DNA of 64,000 nt from Peribacillus simplex (GTDB taxonomy: Bacteria; Bacillota; Bacilli; Bacillales; DSM-1321), in contig NZ_LNNH01000056.1 of NCBI RefSeq assembly GCF_001542915.1, forward strand, positions 1-64,000. The letters run 5' to 3'. Of this stretch, positions 41,822-51,504 are shown piece by piece. Positions within the stretch are counted from its first letter, which is position 1. Every line of letters starts with the position of its first letter. Below the pieces are notes generated by a model. It saw nothing but the letters and a program-made list of their open reading frames with translations, searched no databases and was not told where the DNA came from. The position numbers and the translations under genes were made by a program.

Positions 41822-41852
41822 TGCATTTGACCTATGATGATGTTTCCAAACT

Positions 41853-42056
41853 TTATAGTTTTACGACGTTTTTTGCTTGAGGTCCACGGTTACCTTCTTC
41901 AATCTCAAACTCGACCTCTTGTCCTTCATCAAGTGTTTTGAAACCATCTCCCTGAATCGCAGAAAAATGTACGAATACATCATCTCCGTCCGGAACTTCA
42001 ATGAATCCAAACCCTTTGTCACTATTAAACCATTTTACCTTTCCAGTTACTGTCAT
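41853..42056 (-). CDS. Cold shock protein (Csp), second copy
   Basis: This 67-residue OB-fold RNA chaperone has RNP1 KGFGFIEV and RNP2 VFVHFSAIQ and the opening [11 protein letters not shown]. It is about 70 percent similar by eye to the csp at 6743 but more acidic. An AGGAGG site precedes the ATG. The 42057-42432 gap upstream carries its leader plus a plus-strand terminator at 42268. I could not fix its promoter. Confidence 0.93.
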   Translation of the reverse strand: MTVTGKVKWFNSDKGFGFIEVPDGDDVFVHFSAIQGDGFKTLDEGQEVEFEIEEGNRGPQAKNVVKL

Positions 42057-42267
42057 TCGATGAATCCTCCTAAAAATGTTAAAAAATTAATGGTGAAAAT
42101 TTTTCCTCGATGGAAGAATCCATTTCACACATTATCAAGAACCCTCACTCAAGCTTGGAATCCATATGGGAAGATGCTTAATAATAAGTGAATGCTAGAA
42201 GGCTTTCTTATGGGTGAATTTCCAAACTTTTTACTATATACCCACCTTTATAAAGGATAAAACAAAT

Positions 42268-42290
42268 GAAGGTATTTTATACCTTTTTTC
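42268..42290 (+). terminator. Isolated terminator in a gene-free stretch
   Basis: AAGGTAT-ttt-ATACCTT is followed by TTTTTT on the plus strand. No plus-strand gene lies within 500 bases upstream, so it ends either read-through or a small RNA. The rest of 42057-42432 shows no supported gene. Confidence 0.5.
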
Positions 42291-42432
42291 AGGGGAATAA
42301 TAATGAGGGATGTCCATTATTAGCGCTTAACTAGGTGCCTAATGTTGAATTTTCAAAAAAAAACAATAGCTCAAACACGTTTTCATTGGGAAGTAAGCGG
42401 GTAAAGGTTAACGAAGAAAGGACTGATGAATA

Positions 42433-42546
42433 ATGAAGAAACTTTTGAAAAGAGCCTTAATTTTTGCTGCGCCGATCATATTCAAAGAGGTAAAGAAGCG
42501 CTGGAAAAATAAACGAAATCAAAAAGCGATGAAAACTGCAAGATAA
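42433..42546 (+). CDS. Small basic membrane-associated peptide, 37 residues
   Basis: The ATG follows AAAGGA at usable spacing. The 37-residue product is very basic, with a hydrophobic start (LKRALIFAAPIIF, about 5-17) and a Lys/Arg-rich C-terminal helix (KEVKKRWKNKRNQKAMK). It would sit on the membrane surface. A terminator follows 32 bases later, giving a compact one-gene unit. It is too short for routine gene finders; the function is unknown. Confidence 0.5.
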   Translation: MKKLLKRALIFAAPIIFKEVKKRWKNKRNQKAMKTAR

Positions 42547-42578
42547 GTTGCGAAATGAACAAATCATAGAAATAATAA

Positions 42579-42606
42579 GAAAGGGCGCTGAACAGGCGTC
42601 TTTTGT
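42579..42606 (+). terminator. Terminator after the 37-residue ORF
   Basis: AAAGGGCGCT-gaac-AGGCGTCTTTT forms a hairpin with a T-rich end. Confidence 0.65.
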
Positions 42607-42704
42607 TTGGCTTCGAACAAATCCTCATATGATTCATTCACCTCTACATCTTTCCTTCATATCGTGTTAAAATAGTAAGGTTGATTGAAATGAATGCCAA
42701 GTAG

Positions 42705-42742
42705 ACAAGGCTTTAGCCTTGTGATATATGTTCCTAACATAT
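42705..42742 (+). promoter_or_regulatory. Two adjacent hairpins in the prfC leader
   Basis: ACAAGGC-ttta-GCCTTGT and ATATGTT-cct-AACATAT lie head to tail about 125 bases before prfC, downstream of a TAAAAT -10-like element near 42669. Neither has a T run, so they are not terminators. They may be part of a structured 5' leader. Confidence 0.4.
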
Positions 42743-42864
42743 CTTGTGTATGATCAGGATTTTTTACATACAAAGAAAGGTTGACATTCCAATGTAAAAA
42801 TACAAGAAGTTCACCTATAAATTTTTCTCGAAATTGTTGACTCCACTAACGAAAGGAACATTTT

Positions 42865-44439
42865 ATGACTACATTAAAAGATGAGGTCCAATCGCGTCGG
42901 ACCTTCGCAATCATCTCCCACCCGGATGCCGGGAAAACGACTTTGACCGAAAAATTATTGCTGTTTGGCGGTGCGATTCGCGATGCCGGAACAGTTAAAG
43001 CGAGAAAGACTGGCAAGTATGCAACAAGTGACTGGATGGAGATCGAAAAACAACGTGGAATTTCCGTTACATCCTCCGTCATGCAATTCGATTATGATGA
43101 TTTCCGTGTGAATATTCTTGATACACCAGGTCACCAAGACTTCAGTGAAGACACCTATCGTACACTGATGGCTGTAGATAGCGCCGTGATGATCATCGAT
43201 TCGGCAAAAGGAATCGAGGATCAGACGGTTAAATTATTCAAAGTATGCCGCATGAGGGGCATCCCGATTTTCACGTTTATCAACAAAATGGACCGTCAAG
43301 GTAAAATGCCGCTCGAGTTGCTTGCCGAGCTTGAAGAGGTATTGGGCATCGAGACATATCCAATGAACTGGCCAATTGGAATGGGAAAAGACTTTGTCGG
43401 CATTTACGATAGATTCAACAATCGCATTGAACAGTTCAAGACGGAGGGCGAAGAGCGTTTCCTTCCATTGAATGCTGAAGGTGAACTTGAAATCGACCAT
43501 GCACTTAAGGATTCCCAGTTGTATGAGCAAACTTTGGAAGAAATCATGCTGCTGACCGAAGCGGGCAACCAATTCTCTGAAGAAAGCATCGCCAATGGCA
43601 AATTGAGTCCTGTATTCTTCGGAAGTGCCTTGACGACTTTCGGTGTCCAAACGTTTTTGGATGCTTATCTTCAATTTGCACCAGCTCCACAAGCACGAAT
43701 GACGACATCTGGTGAAATGAGCCCTGTCAGTAATGATTTTTCAGGTTTCATTTTCAAGATTCAAGCGAATATGAATCCAAAACACCGTGATCGCATCGCT
43801 TTCCTGCGCATCTGCTCCGGTAAATTCGAGCGCGGAATGAGCGTCAACTTGAGCAGGACGGGCAAGCCGATCAATCTTTCTTCTTCAACCCAGTTCATGG
43901 CTGATGATCGGAATACGGTAAACGAGGCGGTAAGCGGGGATATCATCGGTTTATATGATACAGGGAACTACCAAATCGGCGACACGATCACAACCAGCAA
44001 GGATATGTTCCAATTCGAGAAGTTACCACAATTCACTCCGGAACTATTCATGCGGGTTACGGCTAAGAACGTAATGAAACAAAAACATTTCCATAAAGGA
44101 ATTAACCAACTGGTCCAAGAAGGGGCAATACAGCTCTTCAAGACGGTCCGTATGGAAGAATATCTCCTTGGTGCCGTCGGGCAGCTTCAATTCGAGGTGT
44201 TTGAGCATCGAATGAGGAACGAATACAATGTTGAAGTCCTGATGGAGCGCATGGGCAGTAAAATTACCCGCTGGGCCGAAGATGAAAAGCTTGATGAAAA
44301 TCTTCATAGCTCAAGAAGCATACTTGTTAAAGACCGCTTTGATAAATACGCATTCTTATTCGAAAATGAGTTTGCACTCCGTTGGTTCCAAGATAAAAAT
44401 CCTGATGTGGAATTATATAATCCCATGGATTTGAAATAA
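42865..44439 (+). CDS. prfC: Peptide chain release factor 3
   Basis: This 524-residue translational GTPase recycles RF1/RF2 from the ribosome after termination. The G domain is complete: G1 [15 protein letters not shown] (about 18-32), G3 [11 protein letters not shown] (about 90) and G4 FINKMDR (about 145). The RF3-specific insert and [15 protein letters not shown] domain 2 and C-terminal domains follow. Length is usual. An AAAGGA site precedes the start. It is single-gene with a structured leader and a terminator. RF3 is patchy among Bacillaceae. Confidence 0.95.
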   Translation: MTTLKDEVQSRRTFAIISHPDAGKTTLTEKLLLFGGAIRDAGTVKARKTGKYATSDWMEIEKQRGISVTSSVMQFDYDDFRVNILDTPGHQDFSEDTYRTLMAVDSAVMIIDSAKGIEDQTVKLFKVCRMRGIPIFTFINKMDRQGKMPLELLAELEEVLGIETYPMNWPIGMGKDFVGIYDRFNNRIEQFKTEGEERFLPLNAEGELEIDHALKDSQLYEQTLEEIMLLTEAGNQFSEESIANGKLSPVFFGSALTTFGVQTFLDAYLQFAPAPQARMTTSGEMSPVSNDFSGFIFKIQANMNPKHRDRIAFLRICSGKFERGMSVNLSRTGKPINLSSSTQFMADDRNTVNEAVSGDIIGLYDTGNYQIGDTITTSKDMFQFEKLPQFTPELFMRVTAKNVMKQKHFHKGINQLVQEGAIQLFKTVRMEEYLLGAVGQLQFEVFEHRMRNEYNVEVLMERMGSKITRWAEDEKLDENLHSSRSILVKDRFDKYAFLFENEFALRWFQDKNPDVELYNPMDLK

Positions 44440-44444
44440 TCATG

Positions 44445-44476
44445 AAAGCCCGTGTCGTATACACGGGCTTTTTTTG
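44445..44476 (+). terminator. Terminator of prfC
   Basis: AAAGCCCGTGT-cgtat-ACACGGGCTTT is followed by further T residues. Confidence 0.93.
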
Positions 44477-44594
44477 ATTGTGGAGCCTTTTCTTGCTTAC
44501 TTTCATTAGTTCTGCTAGCTCGGGAGCCGACTATAGAATCAAACAGCATGGCAAATCCATCTCATCCGAATAATGATGCTCCTAAATTATTCCT

Positions 44595-44623
44595 TTGACA
44601 AACTGCAGCAACTCCTTTATATT
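44595..44623 (+). promoter_or_regulatory. Sigma-A promoter of nhaC
   Basis: TTGACA, 17 bases, then TATATT, about 90 bases before the start codon. Confidence 0.7.
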
Positions 44624-44720
44624 TAGCTGGTACTTTAACGCTTAAAAGCGTATCAGTAGACAATGATCGATAACAGTCTTACCTCAAGAATATACAAAAT
44701 GAAAGCGGGGAAAATACATC

Positions 44721-46100
44721 ATGCGTCTCGAAGATGCCAAGCTAAAACTCTCTTTACCTGAAGCTATTTGTGTTTTAGCGATGCTGTTTTTAATTATTGC
44801 AATAGGAATCATCCATTATGAACTTGTACCACATATTCCGATTATTGCCGCCATCCTTTTTTTATTCGTTTATGGAAAAATCAAGAAGCTTCCATTTTCG
44901 ATCATGGAGGCGGCCATCGTCAAAGGTGCGGTTTCTGGTATGGGAGCCATCTATATATTCTTTTTCATTGGCATGCTCATTTCGATCTGGATGGCAAGCG
45001 GGACCATCCCTACCATCATGTACTATGGGTTTGACTGGATTTCTGGGGAATATTTCTATGCGGTCACATTTCTGGTGTGCTCGCTAATCGGGCTCTGTAT
45101 CGGGAGTTCACTTACAACATCAGCGACGGTCGGTGTTGCTTTCATTGGTATGGCGGCGGCGATGGATTTATCGCTGGCGATTACAGCCGGTGCTATCATT
45201 TCCGGTGCATTTCTTGGCGATAAAATGTCTCCGCTATCCGACTCGACCAACCTTGCTTCGGGAACGGTGGGAGTGCCACTATTTGAACATATTAATAATA
45301 TGCTGTGGACAACGATTCCGGGGTTTTTGCTATCACTTATCTTTTTTTACTTCCTTTCACCGGATGTCAAACTGTCTCGTGTTGAGGAAATTGAAGCCAT
45401 GACGAAAGCCTTGGAAATGGAAACGAACATTAGCGTATGGAGTTTGATTCCGTTTGTCGTCATCCTGGTCATGGCATTGAAAAAAGTGTCGGCGATTCCG
45501 ACATTGTCAGCTGGAATCGTTTCGGCGGCTGTCATTGCTTTCATGCAAACGCCAAATATGACCGTTGCAAAACTGGCGGATATTTTATACGGCGGATTTG
45601 TGCTGAAGAGCGGGATGGAACAACTTGACACCATCCTATCGCGGGGCGGCATCGAAAGCATGATGTTCTCCGTTTCTATGGTGTTGTTGGCTTTGGCGAT
45701 GGGTGGACTATTGTTTGAATTAGGAGTCATCCCTTCCATCCTGCATGCGGTCCGGGATTCATTGACGAGTGTAGCAAAATTGATTTCAGCTACCGTTTTT
45801 GCAGGAATCAGCGTGAATTTCCTGGTGGGGGAACAGTATTTGTCAGTTATCCTGCCTGGGAAAGCCTTTCAGCAGAAATATGAAGAGCTAGGGTTACAGC
45901 CAAAAACGCTTGGGAGGGTACTTGAAGATGCCGGAACAGTCGTGAATCCACTTGTTCCATGGGGAGTCTGCGGTGTATTCCTGACAAAGGTATTGGGTGT
46001 TCCAACACTTGAATATGCGCCCTTTGCATTCTTTTGTTTAATTTGCCCTTTGCTCAGTTTGATTTCGGGCTTTACGAAAGTAGGCATCCACTATAAATGA
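44721..46100 (+). CDS. nhaC: Na+/H+ antiporter NhaC family protein
   Basis: This 459-residue antiporter has about 11-12 membrane helices. The family block GLCIGSSLTTSATVGVAFIGMA (about 118-139) and the following GAFLGDKMSPLSDSTNLASG (about 154-173) hold the conserved Asp and Ser/Thr residues of NhaC. VNFLVGEQYLSVILPG appears near residue 365. It exports sodium in exchange for protons, supporting alkaline or saline growth; malate-lactate antiporters (MleN) are a close alternative. It is single-gene, with its own promoter and terminator. Confidence 0.88.
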   Translation: MRLEDAKLKLSLPEAICVLAMLFLIIAIGIIHYELVPHIPIIAAILFLFVYGKIKKLPFSIMEAAIVKGAVSGMGAIYIFFFIGMLISIWMASGTIPTIMYYGFDWISGEYFYAVTFLVCSLIGLCIGSSLTTSATVGVAFIGMAAAMDLSLAITAGAIISGAFLGDKMSPLSDSTNLASGTVGVPLFEHINNMLWTTIPGFLLSLIFFYFLSPDVKLSRVEEIEAMTKALEMETNISVWSLIPFVVILVMALKKVSAIPTLSAGIVSAAVIAFMQTPNMTVAKLADILYGGFVLKSGMEQLDTILSRGGIESMMFSVSMVLLALAMGGLLFELGVIPSILHAVRDSLTSVAKLISATVFAGISVNFLVGEQYLSVILPGKAFQQKYEELGLQPKTLGRVLEDAGTVVNPLVPWGVCGVFLTKVLGVPTLEYAPFAFFCLICPLLSLISGFTKVGIHYK

Positions 46101-46138
46101 AAAAAACAGGCGGTCGAATTGCGACTGCCTGTTTTTTC
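46100..46138. terminator. Bidirectional terminator between nhaC and the FtsW-like gene
   Basis: AAAAAACAGGC.GTCG-aatt-GCGAC.GCCTGTTTTTT. Confidence 0.92.
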
Positions 46139-46150
46139 ATGAAGAATTCC

Positions 46151-47356
46151 TTATTTCGTTGAAGCGATCTCATCCTTTGGTATGGAGATGACCTTTTCTT
46201 TCTGTTCCAGTAGATTCATTCGCATGATGACATTTTGGAATATCCCCATAGAAATCATGAGCAGCAATAGGGATGAACCGCCATAGCTGATGAACGGAAG
46301 CGTGATCCCGGTGATGGGAATCAGTCCAGTCGCCCCGCCAATATTGATGCCAACCTGAATGCCGATCATGGAAGAGATCCCGATCAATAATAGGCTGCCA
46401 AATGGGTCTTTACACTTTGCTGAGAGTATGAATCCTCTAAGGACGATAAAACCTAAAGTCAATAAAACGAAGCCCACTCCGAATATCCCAAGCTCTTCTG
46501 CAATGACGGAAATGATGAAATCCGTATGGGATTCAGGCAGGTACCCGTATTTTTGTACACTATCACCAAGCCCGACACCTGTAAGGCCGCCTGATCCTAT
46601 CGCATACAATGAATTCACGAGTTGGTACCCATTTCCACCCTCTTGGCCAAAAGGATCTGCAAACCCTGTAAAACGGGACACTTTATTTTCCGAGAAAACC
46701 GATGACAAATTTCCTGTCAGAATGATCCCCAATGCAAATATGGCAACGAATATCGAAGTAATCAATGAGAGCTTGAATATACTCTTGAAGGACATGCCAG
46801 ATGATATGATCATGGTACTTGAAATCAGGAAAATGACAGCTGCCGTTCCATAGTCAGGTTGTATCCCGATTAAAAAACAAATGAATACGAGAAAGAAAAT
46901 CGGGGGGATGACGGCTTTATCAATGCTGTTGATTCGATCCTGCCTTTTTCCGTAAATGGCTGCAAGATAAATGATCATGGCAAGCTTCGAAAATTCTGCT
47001 GGCTGTATCGATTTTGTTCCTATCTTAAACCAGCTTGTGGCATTCCCGGCTGTATGGCCAAAGATAAAGAGCAGCAAAAGGATACCGGCCATTCCCAACA
47101 TCATAAGCATTAAGAAGTTTTTGTTTTTGTACATCTTATAAGGAAGAATCATCGTCACGATCATTGCTAAAAATGAGATGATAAAAGCCATTTTTTGTTT
47201 CTCAAAGAAGAAATCCATGGGCTCCTTGTATCGAGCGACAGCCGTGATCATGCTCGAGCTATAAATCATCACTAAACCAAACAAACAGAGTAATACGACA
47301 GCAATGAAAATAGGGAAGTCGTATGCTTTAATTATTCTTTTCACTTGTGCGCTCAC
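46151..47356 (-). CDS. FtsW/RodA/SpoVE-family glycosyltransferase
   Basis: This 401-residue SEDS protein has ten membrane helices. It polymerises lipid II into glycan strands together with a class B PBP. SEDS marks are IGTKSIQPAEFSKLAMI (about 110-126), the catalytic-Asp region GYLPESHTDFIISVIAEELG (about 285-304) and PFISYGGSSLLLLM (about 362-375). Length and ending are FtsW-like, but it is outside the usual division cluster. It may be one of several paralogues. A short basic N-terminus and a TGAGGT-type site precede the first helix. Confidence 0.88.
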   Translation of the reverse strand: MSAQVKRIIKAYDFPIFIAVVLLCLFGLVMIYSSSMITAVARYKEPMDFFFEKQKMAFIISFLAMIVTMILPYKMYKNKNFLMLMMLGMAGILLLLFIFGHTAGNATSWFKIGTKSIQPAEFSKLAMIIYLAAIYGKRQDRINSIDKAVIPPIFFLVFICFLIGIQPDYGTAAVIFLISSTMIISSGMSFKSIFKLSLITSIFVAIFALGIILTGNLSSVFSENKVSRFTGFADPFGQEGGNGYQLVNSLYAIGSGGLTGVGLGDSVQKYGYLPESHTDFIISVIAEELGIFGVGFVLLTLGFIVLRGFILSAKCKDPFGSLLLIGISSMIGIQVGINIGGATGLIPITGITLPFISYGGSSLLLLMISMGIFQNVIMRMNLLEQKEKVISIPKDEIASTK

Positions 47357-47666
47357 CTCAAATATGTATGCGCGAAAAAATCGCCTTCTTATATAGTAAC
47401 GGAAAATCAGTTATTTAGATAATAATTTTTATTGTGTAACATGAATTTATCCTCCAAGAAACAATAGTAAACACTTTATCCGATGAAATTGAAGTGATTG
47501 TCATTTCAACTACTCGCAAAATATCCATTCCTACATCTATTATCTTCGATAGAATAGATGAATTATCCTTTAGGAAAACAAAAAAATTTACTATATATTC
47601 CATTTTGATAGTACTATTATGTCTAGAAGAACATAAGACAAGTGAAATGATGAGAGGGTGGATTTC

Positions 47667-48768
47667 ATGGGGCACATTCATTTTTTCACCGGGTTTCCAG
47701 GTTTCATCAGTAATCAATTAATCAGGGAGCTGGTTCGGCGTGATGAAAGGATAAATAAGATTTATTTGCTCGTTTTACCTCAGCAAAGGGCAAAAGCAGA
47801 AAAGGAGACCAAAAGGATTGAAGATGAATGGGATGGTATGAAAATCGCCTTTGAAATCGTGACGGGGGATATTACGAAGGAGCATCTTGGTTTTTCATTG
47901 GAGGTATCCATGAACTTCAGCAACAAGTCACGCAACTTTTCCATCTTGCCGCGATATACGATCTGGCTGTCCCGGAAAAATTGGCCAGGCTTGTCAATGT
48001 AGTGGGAACCAAGCAAGTAAACGAATGGGCCAAAGGGGTGATTGCACTTAAGCGATACACCTATTTCAGCACCGCTTATGTAGCGGGGATGCGGGAAGGG
48101 TGTTTATACGAGCGTGAATTGAAGCTGCCGATGAGCTTCAGGAACCATTATGAACGGACGAAATAGGAAGCTGAATTAATGGTAGAGGAGCTTAAAAAAG
48201 AAATTCCCATCACGATAATCAGGCCCGGTATCGTAAAGGGACATTCTCAGACAGGGCAAACGATTAAATTCGATGGCCCCTATTTTATCCTTAATTTTCT
48301 TGATCGCTTAAGCTTCCTTCCTTTTTTTCCATACATCTCTTCGGAGAGGGAAACGGTCGTGAACCTTGTTCCAATCGATTATATTATACAGGCAACTGCA
48401 TTTCTGGCATTATATAAAGAAGGTGCAGGAAAAACCTATCATCTGACCGATCCCAACCCGTGTACGGCTAAGGAAATTTATGAGCTTTTCGTTGCTGAAT
48501 TGTACAAGAAAAAACCAAAAGGCCATGTCCCTCTGTCACTAAGTAAGGCGTTTTTATCCATACGTCAGGTGCGGAGATTCTTAGGCGTGGAAAAAGAGGC
48601 TCTTGATTATTTCTCACTTGGAAAGGGCGTTTTGACTGCTCTTGTGCGCAAGCGGATTTAATCGCTTAAGGGATCATTTGTCCTGGCTTTAAAGAAGCTG
48701 TTCCTGCCATGGTCGAGTATTATTCAAAACACAAACATGATGAAGGGCACCAAATTAAAATAAGGTAA
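47667..48768 (+). pseudogene. Broken SDR-type NAD(P)-dependent reductase (NAD_binding_4/extended SDR)
   Basis: The frame starts at ATG 47667 (after GAGAGGG) with FFTGFPGFISNQLIREL, an extended-SDR Rossmann opening. Near 47900 coding shifts by one base to the frame with ELQQQVTQLFHLAAIYDLAV...NVVGTK and YFSTAYVAG. The YxxxK region reads NHYERTK, then TAG (48164-48166) where a sense codon is expected, then EAELMVEEL. A second shift near 48625 and TAA (48667-48669) precede the true C-terminus ending HDEGHQIKIR at 48768. Four lesions make an intact product impossible. It lies just upstream of an intact aldehyde dehydrogenase, probably its former partner. Confidence 0.88.
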
Positions 48769-48784
48769 GGCAAGGGGAGTAATT

Positions 48785-50347
48785 ATGGAAGAAATACATG
48801 ACAAGTGGGAAGTGTTTTCCCCGGCAACAGGTGAGAAGATTGCCGAAATCGAGCCGACGCCACTGTCGTCAATTCCACTTATCTATACAAAATCAAGACA
48901 TTCGTTCCAAACATGGTCGAAGCTTTCCATAAGTGAACGACTGCATTATTTACGACAGCTTCGCCTGCTTATGGTCGAAAAGATGGATGAGATAGCTGAA
49001 ATCATTTCCAAAGATACGGGAAAATTGAAAATTGAAGCGCTGGTGGCAGACATCATGCCAACCATTGATGCGATCAAGCATATCGAAAAACATGCGATTA
49101 AATCTCTTTCCGGAAAAAAGGTTGCCACTCCGCTCATGTTGATTGGAAAAAAATCTTATATTGAATACATGCCACGTGGGACCGTGCTGGTCATCTCGCC
49201 GTGGAATTATCCGTTCCAGCTGGCGATGGTCCCCATTCTTAACGCACTTGCAGCAGGAAATACGGTCATTGCCAAGCCATCGGAGGTAACTCCACTGGTT
49301 GGAGTATGCATCGAAAATTTGTTTGTTAAAACTGGTTTCCCTAAGGATACGATTCAATTTGCCCATGGTGGGAAGGAATTGGGCGCAGCGTTGACGGAGC
49401 AAAAACCAGATTATATCTTTTTTACCGGATCTGTAAGGACTGGAAAAATAATTGGCGAAGTTGCGGCAAAACATTCAATACCGACCACTCTCGAGCTTGG
49501 AGGGAAGGATCCGATGATCGTCCTGCGTGATGCGAACCTGGAACGGGCAGTGAACGGCGCACTTTGGGGAGCCTTTACGAACAGCGGGCAGGTCTGTATG
49601 AGTGTCGAAAGGGTTTATGTGGAGCGCCCGGTTTATCAGGAATTCCTCGCGCTGCTTAAAGAAAAAACGGAGGCCATGAGGCAAGGGACGAATTTAAAGG
49701 ATGATATCGGTTCGATGACGTTTCCGGGCCAGGTGGATATTGTGGCTGCACACTTGGAGGATGCCCTCGATAAGGGAGCGATACTTGAAGCTGGAAAACT
49801 CCCAAAAGAGTGGAAAACCGGTGGGACCCATTTCATTCCACCCATGATTTTGTCCAATGTCGACCACTCCATGAGGATCATGAAAGAAGAAACATTCGGA
49901 CCCGTATTGCCCGTTATGCCTTTTGATTCCGAGGAGGAAGCGGTCGCCCTGGCAAATGAAAGTGAATATGGCCTTAATTCAAGCGTATGGACAATCGATA
50001 AGGAAAAAGCAAGACGGATTGCCTCACAGTTAGTAACCGGAGCGGTAACGATCAATGATGTACTCATTACGGTTGCCAATCACCATTTACCATTTGGCGG
50101 TGCGAAACAAAGTGGCGTTGGCCGTTATCATGGCGAACAGGGACTGAAGATTTTTTGCCATGAAAAGGCGATCATGGTAGACAATGGTCACAAAAATACA
50201 GAAATTCAATGGTATCCATATGAGGGGAAATACCCAACCTTCTTATCATTGTTCAAGAACTATTTTTCCGGTAAACCGAACTGGATTGAATTTGGAAAAG
50301 ATTATATGAAATTGATCAAAATATCCAAAGCGAAACGAAAAGATTGA
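48785..50347 (+). CDS. Aldehyde dehydrogenase family protein
   Basis: This 520-residue NAD(P)-dependent dehydrogenase of the class 3-like/fatty-aldehyde branch has SPWNYPFQLAMVP (about 140), FTGSVRTGK (about 222), TLELGGKDPM (about 242, general base) and SGQVCMSVERV (about 276, nucleophile Cys). PFGGAKQSGVGRYHG lies near 440, with a C-terminal extension that may contact membranes. AAGGGGAG precedes the start. It begins 17 bases after the pseudogene end, so both probably formed an operon for an aldehyde/alcohol substrate that is now half lost. Confidence 0.9.
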   Translation: MEEIHDKWEVFSPATGEKIAEIEPTPLSSIPLIYTKSRHSFQTWSKLSISERLHYLRQLRLLMVEKMDEIAEIISKDTGKLKIEALVADIMPTIDAIKHIEKHAIKSLSGKKVATPLMLIGKKSYIEYMPRGTVLVISPWNYPFQLAMVPILNALAAGNTVIAKPSEVTPLVGVCIENLFVKTGFPKDTIQFAHGGKELGAALTEQKPDYIFFTGSVRTGKIIGEVAAKHSIPTTLELGGKDPMIVLRDANLERAVNGALWGAFTNSGQVCMSVERVYVERPVYQEFLALLKEKTEAMRQGTNLKDDIGSMTFPGQVDIVAAHLEDALDKGAILEAGKLPKEWKTGGTHFIPPMILSNVDHSMRIMKEETFGPVLPVMPFDSEEEAVALANESEYGLNSSVWTIDKEKARRIASQLVTGAVTINDVLITVANHHLPFGGAKQSGVGRYHGEQGLKIFCHEKAIMVDNGHKNTEIQWYPYEGKYPTFLSLFKNYFSGKPNWIEFGKDYMKLIKISKAKRKD

Positions 50348-50364
50348 TTCATTTTAAAAAAAGA

Positions 50365-50393
50365 TTGTTATTTTCATAATACTTGCGTATACT
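50365..50393 (+). promoter_or_regulatory. Sigma-A promoter of the Mn riboswitch-terC transcript
   Basis: TTGTTA, 17 bases, then TATACT, 32 bases before the aptamer. Confidence 0.7.
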
Positions 50394-50424
50394 ATTAATA
50401 TACTTAATAACTGATTTTCCTTTT

Positions 50425-50520
50425 CAAAGGGGAGTAGCGTTAGGGTTCGCCCTAAAACAAAGTCGTCATTACGTGGATGGAAACATCCATCGGCTTTGTT
50501 GACATGATTTCATGTTCAGC
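50425..50520 (+). ncRNA. Manganese riboswitch (yybP-ykoY motif)
   Basis: The element has the conserved opening CAAAGGGGAGTAG, then the ACAAAGTCGTCATTACG block and its partner CGGCTTTGTTGACATG, and ends CATGTTCAGCAAGACC. This is the yybP-ykoY aptamer, which binds Mn2+ and prevents formation of the terminator at 50521. High manganese should therefore raise terC expression. Confidence 0.96.
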
Positions 50521-50552
50521 AAGACCTTTGCCTATATGGCAAAGGTCTTTTT
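50521..50552 (+). terminator. Expression-platform terminator of the Mn riboswitch
   Basis: AAGACCTTTGCC-tatat-GGCAAAGGTCTT is followed by a T run. Its 5' arm is contiguous with the aptamer 3' end. Confidence 0.95.
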
Positions 50553-50603
50553 ATTTTGCCGATGCCGATAGGAAGGGAATACAAACTATTGGAGGTTGAA
50601 TGG

Positions 50604-51386
50604 ATGGAAGCATCATTACTATTGGAATATGGCTGGGTCCTTCTCATTTTGGTCGGTTTGGAAGGAATACTCGCTGCGGATAACGCAGTCGTCATGGCTG
50701 TCATGGTTAAGCATTTACCGAAAGAACAACAACGTAAAGCCTTGTTTTATGGACTGATGGGAGCTTTCGTTTTCCGCTTTGCAAGTCTATTCCTGATTTC
50801 CTTTCTTGTCGACGTGTGGCAAATTCAAGCAATCGGTGCGATTTACTTGCTGTTCATTGCTTTTCAGAACATTTATAAAAAATACGCTCATAAAGGTAAG
50901 AAGGAAATCACGAAGCCTAAAAAGCAATCTGGCTTCTGGATGACCGTAGTAAAGGTTGAAGCGGCCGATATAGCTTTCGCAATCGATTCAATGCTGGCTG
51001 CCGTCGCGCTTGCGGTTACACTTCCTGCAACAGGCTGGATGAAAGTCGGCGGTATTGACGGAGGGCAATTCGCTGTCATGTTCCTCGGCGGTCTGATTGG
51101 ATTGATCATTATGCGATTTGCAGCCAATGGATTCGTGAAATTGCTTCATCAGCGTCCTTCACTGGAAACCGCAGCATTTTTGATTGTGGGTTGGGTTGGA
51201 GTGAAATTGGCGGTACACACACTCGCACACCCTTCGCTGGCGGTCATCGACCACCATTTCCCTGAATCCACCCTTTGGAAATCGATTTTCTGGGTGGTAT
51301 TGATTGGCATAGCGGTAGGTGCGTGGATCATCTCAAGTAAAAAAGAGAAAAATGAGAAAAAAGAAAAACAAATACAAGAAGCATAA
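50604..51386 (+). CDS. TerC-family manganese exporter (YkoY/MeeF type)
   Basis: This 260-residue protein has seven to eight membrane helices. The TerC signature EGILAADNAVVMAVMVKHLP (about 22-41) carries an Asp-Asn pair. The second repeat AADIAFAIDSMLAAVALA (about 125-142) carries the equivalent Asp. B. subtilis YkoY and YceF load secreted enzymes with Mn2+ or export it, and the Mn riboswitch upstream fits. I used the ATG at 50604 with GGAGG; the frame is open 16 codons further without a site. The C-terminal tail is rich in Lys and Glu. Confidence 0.93.
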   Translation: MEASLLLEYGWVLLILVGLEGILAADNAVVMAVMVKHLPKEQQRKALFYGLMGAFVFRFASLFLISFLVDVWQIQAIGAIYLLFIAFQNIYKKYAHKGKKEITKPKKQSGFWMTVVKVEAADIAFAIDSMLAAVALAVTLPATGWMKVGGIDGGQFAVMFLGGLIGLIIMRFAANGFVKLLHQRPSLETAAFLIVGWVGVKLAVHTLAHPSLAVIDHHFPESTLWKSIFWVVLIGIAVGAWIISSKKEKNEKKEKQIQEA

Positions 51387-51425
51387 AAATACCGACGAAC
51401 TAAAGCAAGACTCAGCTTGCAGATC

Positions 51426-51464
51426 AAAGGGTTTTGGGATGATTACATTCCAAAACCCTTTTTG
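51426..51464 (+). terminator. Terminator of terC
   Basis: AAAGGGTTTTGG pairs with CCAAAACCCTTT, then T. Confidence 0.9.
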
Positions 51465-51504
51465 ATGTTACAAGAATCATTGTTCGGCTCAAGCACATGT
51501 ATAA

